Assembly: GCA_964501985.1 (NCBI GenBank)
Contig: CAZCVY010000150.1
Coordinates: 1 to 16,924, forward strand
Origin: Bog-366 sp964501985
Lineage (GTDB): Bacteria; Acidobacteriota; Terriglobia; UBA7540
Direction: 5' to 3'
DNA length: 16,924 nt
Made by a program: the position numbers and the translations under genes. Of the stretch, positions 1 through 6,200 are shown one piece after another; positions within the stretch are counted from its first letter, which is position 1, and each line of letters begins with the position of its first letter. The notes beneath the pieces are model-generated. The model made no database searches. It had not been told where the DNA came from and saw only the letters and a list, made by a program, of their open reading frames with translations.

Positions 1-424
1 TCATGTCCAGCGGAATGCTGACAATGGAGTTGGCATTTCCGAGCGTGATGCAGGCCGCGGTGCCGAGCGTCAAAGCGGAGGCGGCGCCCGCAGTCACCAG
101 CGCGGCCTCGCAATGCAAGCGCTTCGCCAGGTACTCCCCCGAGGCGCGCAACAGTTCCTCGAGTTGTACGGGATGTTTCGAGGCGATGCTGACGGCGGCC
201 TGAACTTCCTCCGGCATCGTCGAAGCGGAAAGCACCGTGTAGGTTCCCGCCGCGTTGATGAAGGGGCGGACGCCGAGCTTCTCGTAGTAGTTAACGCCCT
301 CCGCAGGACGGGGCGCCGCACCAAGCGCCGTAACCGTTGACGCGCCACAAACCCCCGCGCCACCCACCGCGAGCGCCGAGCCCGTCTTGCCCATAAATTT
401 GCGCCGTGTCATGCCATTGGACAT
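1..424 (-). CDS. SelA/DgaE-like PLP-dependent enzyme with Tat signal (5' part only)
   Basis: The first 141 residues are present; the rest lies beyond base 1. Residues 6-30 form a twin-arginine signal (TRRKFMG followed by an Ala/Gly-rich hydrophobic stretch), so the product is probably exported folded with its cofactor. After it come YYEKLG (46-51), INAAGTYT (56-63) and TAGAASALTLGTAA (111-124), the N-terminal signature of the L-seryl-tRNA(Sec) selenium transferase / D-glucosaminate-6-phosphate ammonia-lyase group of fold-type I PLP enzymes. The catalytic lysine would be downstream and is not visible. The start at 424 is chosen because GGAGG lies 8 bases before it; an in-frame ATG at 439 precedes that site. 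A Tat-exported member is unlikely to make selenocysteyl-tRNA, so a periplasmic amino-sugar or amino-acid reaction is more plausible (inference). Substrate is unknown. Confidence 0.8.
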   Translation of the reverse strand, partial: MSNGMTRRKFMGKTGSALAVGGAGVCGASTVTALGAAPRPAEGVNYYEKLGVRPFINAAGTYTVLSASTMPEEVQAAVSIASKHPVQLEELLRASGEYLAKRLHCEAALVTAGAASALTLGTAACITLGNANSIVSIPLDM

Positions 425-506
425 CCGAGTGTCCTCCATTTCCCGAGTTTCCCCGGTAGGAACAATTCAAAGGGAAGTGGCGCTGGGCACAATTCATGAG
501 CTCAGC

Positions 507-544
507 GCGAAGCTTTGGAGTGCGGCAGCTTGCTGCCGCTTTTT
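507..544 (+). repeat. REP-like repeat, copy 1 (forward)
   Basis: It reads GCGAAGCTTTGGAGTGCGGC and continues to a T-run. The core is a perfect inverted repeat, GCGGCAGC-TT-GCTGCCGC, so each copy can fold on its own. It pairs with an inverted copy at 612-647; near-identical copies lie at 5882-5918 and 6122-6158. It sits in the gap between the PLP-enzyme gene and the methyltransferase gene. Confidence 0.85.
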
Positions 545-611
545 CGCGAGCCAGCTTGCTGGCGACGAATTGTGCTCCAGGTTGAAACCCCAGGGGCAAG
601 CTCGCGGGAGG

Positions 612-647
612 AAAGCGGCAGCAAGCTGCCGCACTCTAAAGCTTCGC
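612..647 (-). repeat. REP-like repeat, copy 2 (inverted)
   Basis: This is the reverse complement of copy 1 with one substitution in the left part (TTTAGAG instead of TTTGGAG). Together copies 1 and 2 bracket about 67 bp that contain a smaller palindrome (CCAGCTTGCTGG at 551-562) and a CTCGCGGG sequence, the layout of a bacterial interspersed mosaic element. Confidence 0.85.
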
Positions 648-696
648 CCCGAGCGCCAACAGGGAAACGTCTCCCCAGGACTATCCTGCAATCAAA

Positions 697-1590
697 TTAA
701 CCCTCGTGCGGAATTGCCGCAAGTTCCGCGGTGCTCAGGCACACATCCGCACGGTGTACGAGGCACGAGTCCGCCAGTTCGTGTGGGTCGAGGCGCACCG
801 ACTTCAACTTGAAGAAGCTCCGGCTGGTCAAGGCTTTGGTGATGACCGCATCGAGTTGCGGGTCGCGCACGCTCGAGCAGGAGAAGATTCCCACCACGCT
901 GACGATCTGGGCGGAAAAGCCGCCGCCCTCGCGAGCGATCCGGATCATCAGGCCTTGCCCCAAAGCGCCGCCGGTTGCCAGGGTAATCGGCAGCACCAGC
1001 CTGCCTCTCTTGGCCAGCCGTTCCAGCCACGGCCGATGTGGGTGCGTCACCCCAGCATTGATGAAGATGGCGTCACAAACGCCGGGATCGAACGCCGCGC
1101 CGTCGCCCTCGTGAACGGTGACGTTCGGATATCTAGCCAGGTTCTGCCGGGCGCGATCGGCCAACTGCGGGTGTACTTCGCTTCCCACCACGGTGCCGCC
1201 GGGCCCAACCACTTCCGCCATGATCGCGGTGTAATATCCCACGCCGCAGCCGGCGTGATAGACGCGGTTGCCGGGTGTCAAGTCGAGCGCATCGATCCAC
1301 TGTGCCAGTGCGCTCGGTTGGCCGTTGTTGATGTCGCGCGCGGCGTCGAGCGCGATCACCACGTTGTGGTATACATCCTGAGGATTTTCCGTCGGGGTGT
1401 ACTTCAGGCTTCCGACGCCGGCAAGCGACATCGCCCGCTGCATCGGGGATCCGATTTGCCAGGGCGGGGGGCCGAGATATTTCTCGCGAGGCACGCGGGC
1501 AAAGGCCTCCACCAGGGCGGAGGAGCGAACGTTGGCGGAAAAGCGCACTTCGTCCGCATAGAATCGGCGGCAATCTTCAACTGTGAACAT
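697..1590 (-). CDS. Protein-L-isoaspartate O-methyltransferase-like SAM methyltransferase
   Basis: This is a 297-residue Rossmann methyltransferase related to PCMT, which methylates L-isoaspartyl residues in damaged proteins using S-adenosylmethionine. Numbering from the ATG at 1590, the N-terminal region has the family's FARVPREKYLGP (30-41), the SAM-binding motif I is VYHAGCGVGYYTA (about 110-122), followed by GPGGTVVGSE (129-138), motif II around GDGAAFDPGVCDAIFINAG (162-180), and RLVLPI (197-202). The usual PCMT segment just before motif I (isQP.iva.M.e.L) is replaced by NNGQPSALAQWIDAL, so this is a divergent branch whose substrate may not be isoaspartate. An upstream in-frame TTG at 1626 would add 12 residues; the ATG is preferred because homology begins after it, though no strong ribosome binding site is visible. 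The C-terminal 80 residues are not recognised. Confidence 0.8.
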   Translation of the reverse strand: MFTVEDCRRFYADEVRFSANVRSSALVEAFARVPREKYLGPPPWQIGSPMQRAMSLAGVGSLKYTPTENPQDVYHNVVIALDAARDINNGQPSALAQWIDALDLTPGNRVYHAGCGVGYYTAIMAEVVGPGGTVVGSEVHPQLADRARQNLARYPNVTVHEGDGAAFDPGVCDAIFINAGVTHPHRPWLERLAKRGRLVLPITLATGGALGQGLMIRIAREGGGFSAQIVSVVGIFSCSSVRDPQLDAVITKALTSRSFFKLKSVRLDPHELADSCLVHRADVCLSTAELAAIPHEG

Positions 1591-1894
1591 GACGCGAGTA
1601 TCCCACACCGGCAAGGAGCGCGGCAACCTTCTGGGATCTCGGGCATGCTGCCCGCTGTGGCACGGGCGCCTCGCCCGTGTGTGATCATCTTGCCCGCTGG
1701 CAGGGAAATGGTTTCAGGAAGATGTAAAGAAATTGGTTTTACCGATTTCAGCACCGAGCATTTTCAATGCCTTGCACAGTTGATAGCAGGTCCAAATTTA
1801 ATTTTTTCACATGTTCCAGGCCCCATTTTATTTTGGGTATGGGCATTGCAAGGCGGGTAGGCGCCCAAGAAACAACCGTCGCCCACCAGTTCCT
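1591..1894. other. Intergenic spacer with GC-rich repeat, no gene seen
   Basis: No coding frame with family resemblance is visible. Positions 1641-1704 hold a GC-rich repeat (see that entry). The part from 1730 to 1860 is AT-richer, with a TTTAATTTTTTCAC stretch near 1797, but I cannot assign a promoter or terminator with confidence. Confidence 0.5.
1641..1704. repeat. GC-rich GGGCGCCTCGCCC-type repeat, copy 1
   Basis: Contains GGGCATGCTGCCCGC, then CACGGGCGCCTCGCCCGTG (a hairpin with arms CACGGGCG and CGCCCGTG) and CATCTTGCCCGCTGGCAGG. A related arrangement in the same order occurs at 2976-3036, and a shorter relative at 3768-3807. Confidence 0.65.
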
Positions 1895-2320
1895 CTATAA
1901 TATCGGCGTGTCGATTGTGGCAATGAACTGAATTCCCGGCACGATCTTTCCCAGCAATTGCCTGTCGTTGGTCAAAAAGAGGTCCGTCCCGGCCTGAGCG
2001 GCCGACGCGAGGTGTATGGCATCTGCCGGGCTAACACGAAGCGTCCCACGGATCCGCGCGTAAAGGTCCGCAGTTTCGACCGTGAAAGGGACGATATCCG
2101 CAACGACATTTCGCAACCGGCGGTGTACATCCTCCAGTCTTTGTGAGGCAGCTTTTCGGTATGGGCCGGCGAGCACTTCGCCCAGGGTAGAGGCGCTTGT
2201 AATTAATTGGTCGCGCCGCTCTTCCATCCGACGGTGAATCTCGTCCACTCTTTTGGCAAAAACGGGATGTTCTTCCAGCCAATAGATGAAGAGCATGGTA
2301 TCCCAATAGACTCGGCTCAC
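1895..2320 (-). CDS. PIN-domain ribonuclease toxin (VapC-like)
   Basis: A 141-residue protein of typical VapC length. The four acidic positions of the PIN fold are present: D7 in VYWDTMLFIYWLEE, E48 in TLGEVLAG, D100 in SPADAIHLASA and D119 in FLTNDRQL. PIN toxins are Mg-dependent RNases, often cutting tRNA or rRNA. The GTG start overlaps the stop of the upstream gene by four bases (GTGA), and AAGGAGG lies just before it inside the upstream gene, so translation of the two is almost certainly coupled. This is the standard antitoxin-then-toxin order. The partner is not a recognisable AbrB, RHH or Phd antitoxin, which makes the pairing unusual. A housekeeping role is possible but less likely given the overlap. 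Confidence 0.85.
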   Translation of the reverse strand: MSRVYWDTMLFIYWLEEHPVFAKRVDEIHRRMEERRDQLITSASTLGEVLAGPYRKAASQRLEDVHRRLRNVVADIVPFTVETADLYARIRGTLRVSPADAIHLASAAQAGTDLFLTNDRQLLGKIVPGIQFIATIDTPIL

Positions 2321-2718
2321 TCACCCTCCTTGTTCGAGTAAAAGGCGCTCCGTTCGGCCCGAAGATACGCCTCGCCTCCACCGAGCTCGGCAAAGATGTC
2401 CTTCAACGTCCCGCGAAGCTGGTTCCAGGAATCGTCATGCTCCGGGGATGAACGACTGCCCTCAAGAAACTCATACGTGTAAGTGACCGTCGTGCTTTGT
2501 CCGGACTTTGGCCCGCTAGCCCCAACCAGTCGCAGCTCGTTGCCCTGAAGGAATCGGCGGGTTTTCAGGGCGCTGCAAACCGCCGGCGCCCGGCCGGCCA
2601 TCTGAAGCTCGCGGACGATGTTGCCGGCGTTAATCGAGAATCGGCTTTCTCTCCGTTGCCGCGCGGGCACGACGTACTTCTCTCTGGCGTGCATTCGAAT
2701 TTGATCGGCATCACTCAT
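2317..2718 (-). CDS. Putative antitoxin partner of the PIN toxin; conserved protein of unknown function
   Basis: 133 residues from the ATG at 2718, which has GGGAGG nine bases upstream; an earlier in-frame start at 2775 lacks such a site. The N-terminal half is basic (AREKYVVPARQRRESRFS, 11-28) and followed by INAGNIVRELQMAGRAPAVC (29-48), SALKTRRFLQGNELRLV and GPKSGQSTTVTYTYEF (69-84). The pattern resembles a conserved family I recall without a name, possibly a small winged-helix-like nucleic-acid binder (weak inference). Residues 95-133 are acidic and helical (SWNQLRGTLKDIFAELGGGE), suitable for toxin binding. The four-base overlap with the PIN gene indicates co-translation. I cannot name the family, and the antitoxin role rests only on context. 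Confidence 0.7.
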   Translation of the reverse strand: MSDADQIRMHAREKYVVPARQRRESRFSINAGNIVRELQMAGRAPAVCSALKTRRFLQGNELRLVGASGPKSGQSTTVTYTYEFLEGSRSSPEHDDSWNQLRGTLKDIFAELGGGEAYLRAERSAFYSNKEGE

Positions 2719-3117
2719 TATTTCGTTCCTCCCCGCGTTTTCGTTGCCGGCTTGAAGGAAAGCGTAGCATAGCATAGAATGAAATGGAAGCCTTTGTCTT
2801 GCTCAAACATGGTGACATACGAAATGTTTTAGCAGTTATTTTGTGCGGCACTCCGCAAGCTTCGCCGCTCGGGGCAGGGTCAATGCAGCAATTTGGCCGC
2901 TCAATCCGGTTTTCGGACAATGTAAACGTGCAAACGTCTCGTGGGTCACGGGTTTCGGAAAAGTTCGCCCGCTGGGAGCGCGGGCATCCTGCCCGCCACG
3001 TCATGGGCGCCTCGCGGGTGCATAATCATGGCAGGGGCGAGGTAATACCCACGAGGAACTCGAGGCCAAACACTTCTTTTATGTCGTCAACTCGCATGGC
3101 GCGGGGGTGGCGCCGCT
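2719..3117. other. Spacer between the two toxin-antitoxin pairs; repeats, no gene seen
   Basis: Upstream of the PIN operon the sequence is AT-rich to about 2840, likely holding its promoter on the minus strand, though no boxes are convincing. Positions 2976-3036 contain the second GC-rich repeat. A 23-codon frame (minus strand, ATG near 3097 to a TGA near 3029) follows the DUF5615 gene but has no supporting signal. Confidence 0.45.
2976..3036. repeat. GC-rich repeat, copy 2
   Basis: GCGCGGGCATCCTGCCCGC (hairpin with arms GCGGGCA and TGCCCGC) is followed by ATGGGCGCCTCGCGGGTG and CATAATCATGGCAGGGG. The order of sub-blocks matches copy 1 at 1641-1704. Confidence 0.6.
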
Positions 3118-3447
3118 CTACCTCAGCTCGATAACACGGTCTTCCCCATTCAGGAGTGCCTCAATCCGGGGCCAAGAGCGTTCAAAGGTGGCAAGCAACA
3201 CGTGATTTCGGCAATTGCCGAGGCGTACCCAAACAAGACGCGCTTTGTCCTCGGCCTTCGTCGCGAGGTATAGGAAGTCCTCATCCTTGCTGATGACGAT
3301 GAGTTCATTCTGATTTGCATAGTGCCATATCACCGAATCCGATACCGAACCCAAGCCCAAATCCATGACAGGGTCGCACTCACACCCTCGTGCCGCGAGG
3401 AAGCGCGCGAGGGCTATAGGGAGTTGGTTATCGACGAGGAATTTCAC
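3118..3447 (-). CDS. DUF5615 PIN-like toxin
   Basis: 109 residues with the DUF5615 layout: MKFLVDNQLPIALARFLAAR at the N-terminus (acidic D6), VSDSVIWHYANQNELIVISK (35-54) and the conserved SKDEDF (53-58), as in Mut7-C/PIN-like nucleases. The family is usually about 110 residues and usually partnered with DUF433, as here. The likely role is an RNase toxin. The GTG start overlaps the stop of the DUF433 gene by four bases (GTGA). The C-terminus (EALLNGEDRVIELR) ends the usual domain, so the gene looks intact. Confidence 0.88.
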   Translation of the reverse strand: MKFLVDNQLPIALARFLAARGCECDPVMDLGLGSVSDSVIWHYANQNELIVISKDEDFLYLATKAEDKARLVWVRLGNCRNHVLLATFERSWPRIEALLNGEDRVIELR

Positions 3448-3674
3448 GTGGCGTGAAGCACCGAGTGGTCGGCTTGGCGCGCCGCATATTCAATAGCGGC
3501 AAGAATATCTTCTCTCTCCAGGAAGGCGTACTCAGCAAGAATTTCTTCGAACGAAGCACCGCCCGCCAAGAGATCCAGCACGTCGGAAACACGGAGACGA
3601 AAACCCCGAATGCAGGGGCGGCCTCCACACTTGCCTTCTTCCACCGTTATTCTCTTCAGCCGTTCGATGCTCAT
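3444..3674 (-). CDS. DUF433 antitoxin
   Basis: 76 residues, the normal DUF433 length. The signature RITVEEGKCGGRPCIRGFRL (8-27) is followed by VSDVLDLLAGGASFEEILAEY (29-49) and LEREDILAAIEYAA (52-65). DUF433 proteins are small helix-turn-helix-like antitoxins that neutralise DUF5615/PIN toxins and probably repress their own operon. The start is set at the ATG at 3674, where homology begins; the open frame continues upstream only through a repeat-like region. No good ribosome binding site is visible. It overlaps the toxin gene by four bases. Confidence 0.9.
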   Translation of the reverse strand: MSIERLKRITVEEGKCGGRPCIRGFRLRVSDVLDLLAGGASFEEILAEYAFLEREDILAAIEYAARQADHSVLHAT

Positions 3675-3767
3675 AAGTTGGCAGTCTACGATGGTTTGGA
3701 CCAAAGAGCAAGAACGCGCCAACCCCGCGGACACGAAGAGTCGAGGCCCTGCAGAACAAACGCGAAA

Positions 3768-3807
3768 CTTGCCCGGCCGTGGCGCGGGCAAGATGCTGGC
3801 GCCACGC
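3768..3807. repeat. GC-rich repeat, copy 3 (short)
   Basis: CTTGCCCGGCCGTGGCGCGGGCAAG can fold (arms CTTGCCCG and CGGGCAAG), followed by ATGCTGGCGCCACGCAC, which pairs with the inner GTGGCGC. It lies between the DUF433 start and the 3' end of the next gene. Confidence 0.55.
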
Positions 3808-3840
3808 ACATCGTTGTCACTTCATTTTCACCAGGGGTGG

Positions 3841-4215
3841 CTACTCCTCCCAGGTTGCCGCCGGCACAGGAACGGCCTCCTCTCGCTGAATCAGATGCCT
3901 AGCCCACGTGAGGCCGCGGGCAAGGGCGGCATGGATGGCTTGGACTCGGCGCTGCCGAACGAGCGCGGCTTGGTTGCGTTGCTCGCGCTCGGCAATGGAT
4001 CTTTGGGCTAGCATGTTTACGTAGAATGCCTCTACGCTCGCGCCGTGACTTCTCTTCAGGGCCTTCTCGGTCCGGAAGAGCTTGTAGTCGTCGTAAACCT
4101 TTAGCGTAAGGTCCCCGAGGTCCTCCCAGAAAATCCACAGGGCAAAAAGGAGAAAAGCGATCTCCGGGTATGGCAACACCATCAAAGCTGCGGTGACTCC
4201 TACGGCCTTTTTCAA
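3841..4215 (-). CDS. Small membrane-anchored protein of unknown function
   Basis: 124 residues from a TTG start at 4215, chosen because GAGGAGGGAG lies 7 bases before it. Residues 5-30 are hydrophobic (TAALMVLPYPEIAFLLFALW...), long enough for one membrane helix with a proline kink. The rest is charged and helical: WEDLGDLTLKVYDDYKLFRT (30-49) and a region rich in R, E and Q (70-100) that may form a coiled coil, ending AVPVPAATWEE. No family is recognised. It stands alone, 167 bp downstream of the DUF433 start region on the same strand. An internal ATG at codon 12 would cut into the hydrophobic segment, so TTG is more likely. Whether it is expressed cannot be told from sequence. Confidence 0.6.
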   Translation of the reverse strand: MKKAVGVTAALMVLPYPEIAFLLFALWIFWEDLGDLTLKVYDDYKLFRTEKALKRSHGASVEAFYVNMLAQRSIAEREQRNQAALVRQRRVQAIHAALARGLTWARHLIQREEAVPVPAATWEE

Positions 4216-4766
4216 TTTGCTCCCTCCTCAGTTTCACCCTTTCACGTGCAAACAGATGAACGAGCGCCTTGTCAAATTCCGCCTGGTTTTCCCAGGCGCG
4301 TGCTGGACAGAAAAACGGCTACGGCGAGAGCAACGATGCCGAGTGCGGGCATAGCGTTGCCACTTAAGCCTTAAAAGATATCTTGGCAGTTCCTGGCACG
4401 CTGATATAAGGCAAGCAGGGAGCCAAAGGGGGTTATCTAATCTCCCGGGGGATAAGTTTTACCGAGTCTTGGGATTGAATGCGAAAGGGGGCGACCGGGT
4501 CAGGTCAAGGCGGAATCGTGTGTCTCCGTGTGAACAGTCGGTGATTGCCCGCCGTCACCAATTTCTGACATGCCGGAAGTTCGCGCAAAGTTGACTGGCG
4601 TCAATCCTTGTCGGCTTGTGCGCAAATTCACGCCCTAATATTAACAAACAAGGAATGCCTAGCCCTCGGGTGGTTATTTTTTTTCATTCTGATATCATCT
4701 TTTGAATCAAATTAAGGAGGAGTTTGGCAATTTTGAGCGGGAACTAAATTCACGAGGAGAGAAATA
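4216..4766. other. Divergent upstream region of the epimerase and membrane-protein genes
   Basis: A 551-bp region between divergently transcribed genes, so promoters in both directions are expected. A perfect 7-bp stem-loop (CGCCTGG-TTTTC-CCAGGCG) lies at 4280-4298; it has no T-run. An AT-rich segment from 4620 to 4710 contains TAATAT (4636-4641), a fair -10 box with only a weak GGCTTG 17 bp before it. AAGGAGGAG occurs near 4713 with no gene behind it, and the true ribosome site GAGGAG precedes the epimerase ATG. No coding region or riboswitch was recognised. Confidence 0.45.
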
Positions 4767-5810
4767 ATGGCGAAGCCAACATCGGCCCACAGCCATTCCG
4801 AAGCGAACAAGAATGGCTTGATTGTCATCGCGGGGGCGGGGGGATTTATCGCCGGCGCCCTGGTGCGATATTTTCAGGAGAGGGGTCTCACGCGCATCCG
4901 CGCGATTGATAAGAAGCCTCTGCCCGAGTGGTACCAGCACGTGCCGGGCGTCGAGAGTTTGTGTTTGGATCTGAGCGAACAGGAAAGCTGCATTCGCGCT
5001 TGCGAGGGGGCGTGGGAGGTTTACAACCTAGCCGCTGACATGGGCGGCATGGGATTTATCGAGCGCTTCCGCATTGAATGCCTGCGGAGCGTGCTGATCA
5101 ACACGCATTTAATCGAGGCTGCCAACCGCGCCGGAGCGGAGCGCTACTTCTACTCGTCTTCCGCCTGCGCTTACAACACGGATTTGCAGAAAGACCCGAA
5201 GGTGCGCGCCCTGAAAGAGTCGGACGCCTATCCCGCCATGGCTGAACGCGGTTACGGATGGGAAAAACTCTTTTCGGAAATGGTCTGCCAGGAGTATTGG
5301 GCCGAGCGCGGAATGAAGACCTTCATCGCCCGCTTCCACAACGTTTATGGTCCACACGGCACGTGGGATGGCGGCCGGGAGAAAGCTCCCGCGGCCATTT
5401 CCCGCAAAGTGATCGAATGCAAGGACACCGGAAACAACACTATCACCATTTGGGGCGACGGCACGGCCACACGCAGCTTCATGTATATCGACGACTGCGT
5501 GAAGGGCATCGACATGATCACCCATTGCGCGGATTTAATCGCCACGCCCATCAATTTGGGTTCGAGCGAATTGGTTTCGATCAACGAGCTTGTAGATATC
5601 GTTGAGGCCATCGGCGGCATCAAGCTTCGTCGCGAGTACGATCCCACCGCGCCGCGCGGCGTGGCGGGCCGCAACAGCGATAACACCATGATCCAGAGCA
5701 TCCTGCATTGGGAGCCGCGCACGCCCCTGCGCAAGGGGATGGCCAAGACCTACGCGTGGATCGCCGAGCAGTACCGTGACCGCAAAGCCGGCAAGCGCAC
5801 GGTAAGTTAG
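4767..5810 (+). CDS. GDP-mannose 3,5-epimerase
   Basis: A 347-residue extended short-chain dehydrogenase that epimerises GDP-D-mannose at C3 and C5, giving GDP-L-galactose or GDP-L-gulose through an NAD-bound oxidised intermediate. The nucleotide-binding loop is GAGGFIAG (23-30), with the Ala in place of the last Gly seen in plant GME. The family marks follow: DMGGMGFIE (91-99), YSSSACAY (129-136) with the acid/base Cys134, YGWEK (163-167) supplying Tyr and Lys of the YxxxK pair, and GGREKAPAA (202-210) with the second acid/base Lys206. WGDGTATRSFMYIDDCV (229-245) is typical. The start has GAGGAGAGAAATA before it. No other sugar-nucleotide genes are nearby, so the product's end use (polysaccharide or glycoconjugate) is not evident. 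A less specific epimerase is possible, but all catalytic positions are present. Confidence 0.9.
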   Translation: MAKPTSAHSHSEANKNGLIVIAGAGGFIAGALVRYFQERGLTRIRAIDKKPLPEWYQHVPGVESLCLDLSEQESCIRACEGAWEVYNLAADMGGMGFIERFRIECLRSVLINTHLIEAANRAGAERYFYSSSACAYNTDLQKDPKVRALKESDAYPAMAERGYGWEKLFSEMVCQEYWAERGMKTFIARFHNVYGPHGTWDGGREKAPAAISRKVIECKDTGNNTITIWGDGTATRSFMYIDDCVKGIDMITHCADLIATPINLGSSELVSINELVDIVEAIGGIKLRREYDPTAPRGVAGRNSDNTMIQSILHWEPRTPLRKGMAKTYAWIAEQYRDRKAGKRTVS

Positions 5811-5881
5811 CGGCCGGCGGGTTTTTCGTATCGTGGCTTGGGCGTAACGGCCTGCGGAATAACGCCCCGTTACCACGCCGT

Positions 5882-5918
5882 GCGAAGCTTTAGAGTGCGG
5901 CAGCTTGCTGCCGCTTTT
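5882..5918 (+). repeat. REP-like repeat, copy 3 (forward)
   Basis: Same sequence as copy 1 with TTTAGAG in the left part, including the GCGGCAGC-TT-GCTGCCGC core and the following T-run; it then runs into a C9 tract. Confidence 0.85.
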
Positions 5919-6022
5919 CCCCCCCCCGCGAGATTGCTCGCGGGAAGTCCGTACGCGACAGTGACCCGTTGGGGAGTCAACGCGGCGTTGCGGCCGCGAG
6001 TTTACCTGGCTATATGGCGGCT

Positions 6023-6045
6023 CGTAGCGGTGAGTTTACCTCGCC
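6023..6045 (+). repeat. GTAGCGG-YGA-TTACCTCGCC repeat, copy 1
   Basis: CGTAGCGGTGAGTTTACCTC followed by GCC matches 13003-13024 apart from a few substitutions. It sits inside the REP-like pair and resembles a second class of dispersed spacer repeat. Confidence 0.55.
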
Positions 6046-6121
6046 ATAGGGCGGCGTAAAGCCGCCTCAATATCAGGTTGATCCACTCACCGCGACTCGC
6101 CGCCAGCAAGCTGGCGCAAGC

Positions 6122-6158
6122 AAAAGCGGCAGCAAGCTGCCGCACTCTAAAGCTTCGC
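6122..6158 (-). repeat. REP-like repeat, copy 4 (inverted)
   Basis: Exact inverse of copy 3 over about 36 bases. It ends about 43 bp before the mbfA-like start, so it lies in or just upstream of that gene's leader. Confidence 0.85.
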
Positions 6159-6200
6159 GTCCTCCGCGCGTGTAGTGTGGGCGCATCGAGCGAAAGAACT

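Larger units (their letters stand above)
5811..6200. other. Intergenic spacer carrying an inverted pair of REP-like repeats
   Basis: Copies 3 and 4 of the REP-like repeat face each other and bracket 203 bp. Between them lie a C9 run near 5920, and GTAGCGGTGAGTTTACC at 6024-6040 with GGCGGCGTAAAGCCGCC at 6050-6066, a 7-bp stem around GTA. The GTAGCGG block has a relative at 13003-13024. No gene is visible. Confidence 0.6.

Noticed and set aside
706..1860. Plus-strand open frame of 384 codons opposite the methyltransferase
   Set aside because: No recognisable domain; the opposite strand carries the SAM-binding motifs.
3029..3097. 23-codon minus-strand frame after the DUF5615 gene
   Set aside because: Too short, no ribosome site, and it ends in the GC-rich repeat.
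4394..4412. Sigma-54 promoter suggested by TGGCAC
   Set aside because: The -12 element TTGC is absent at the required distance (TATA is there instead).
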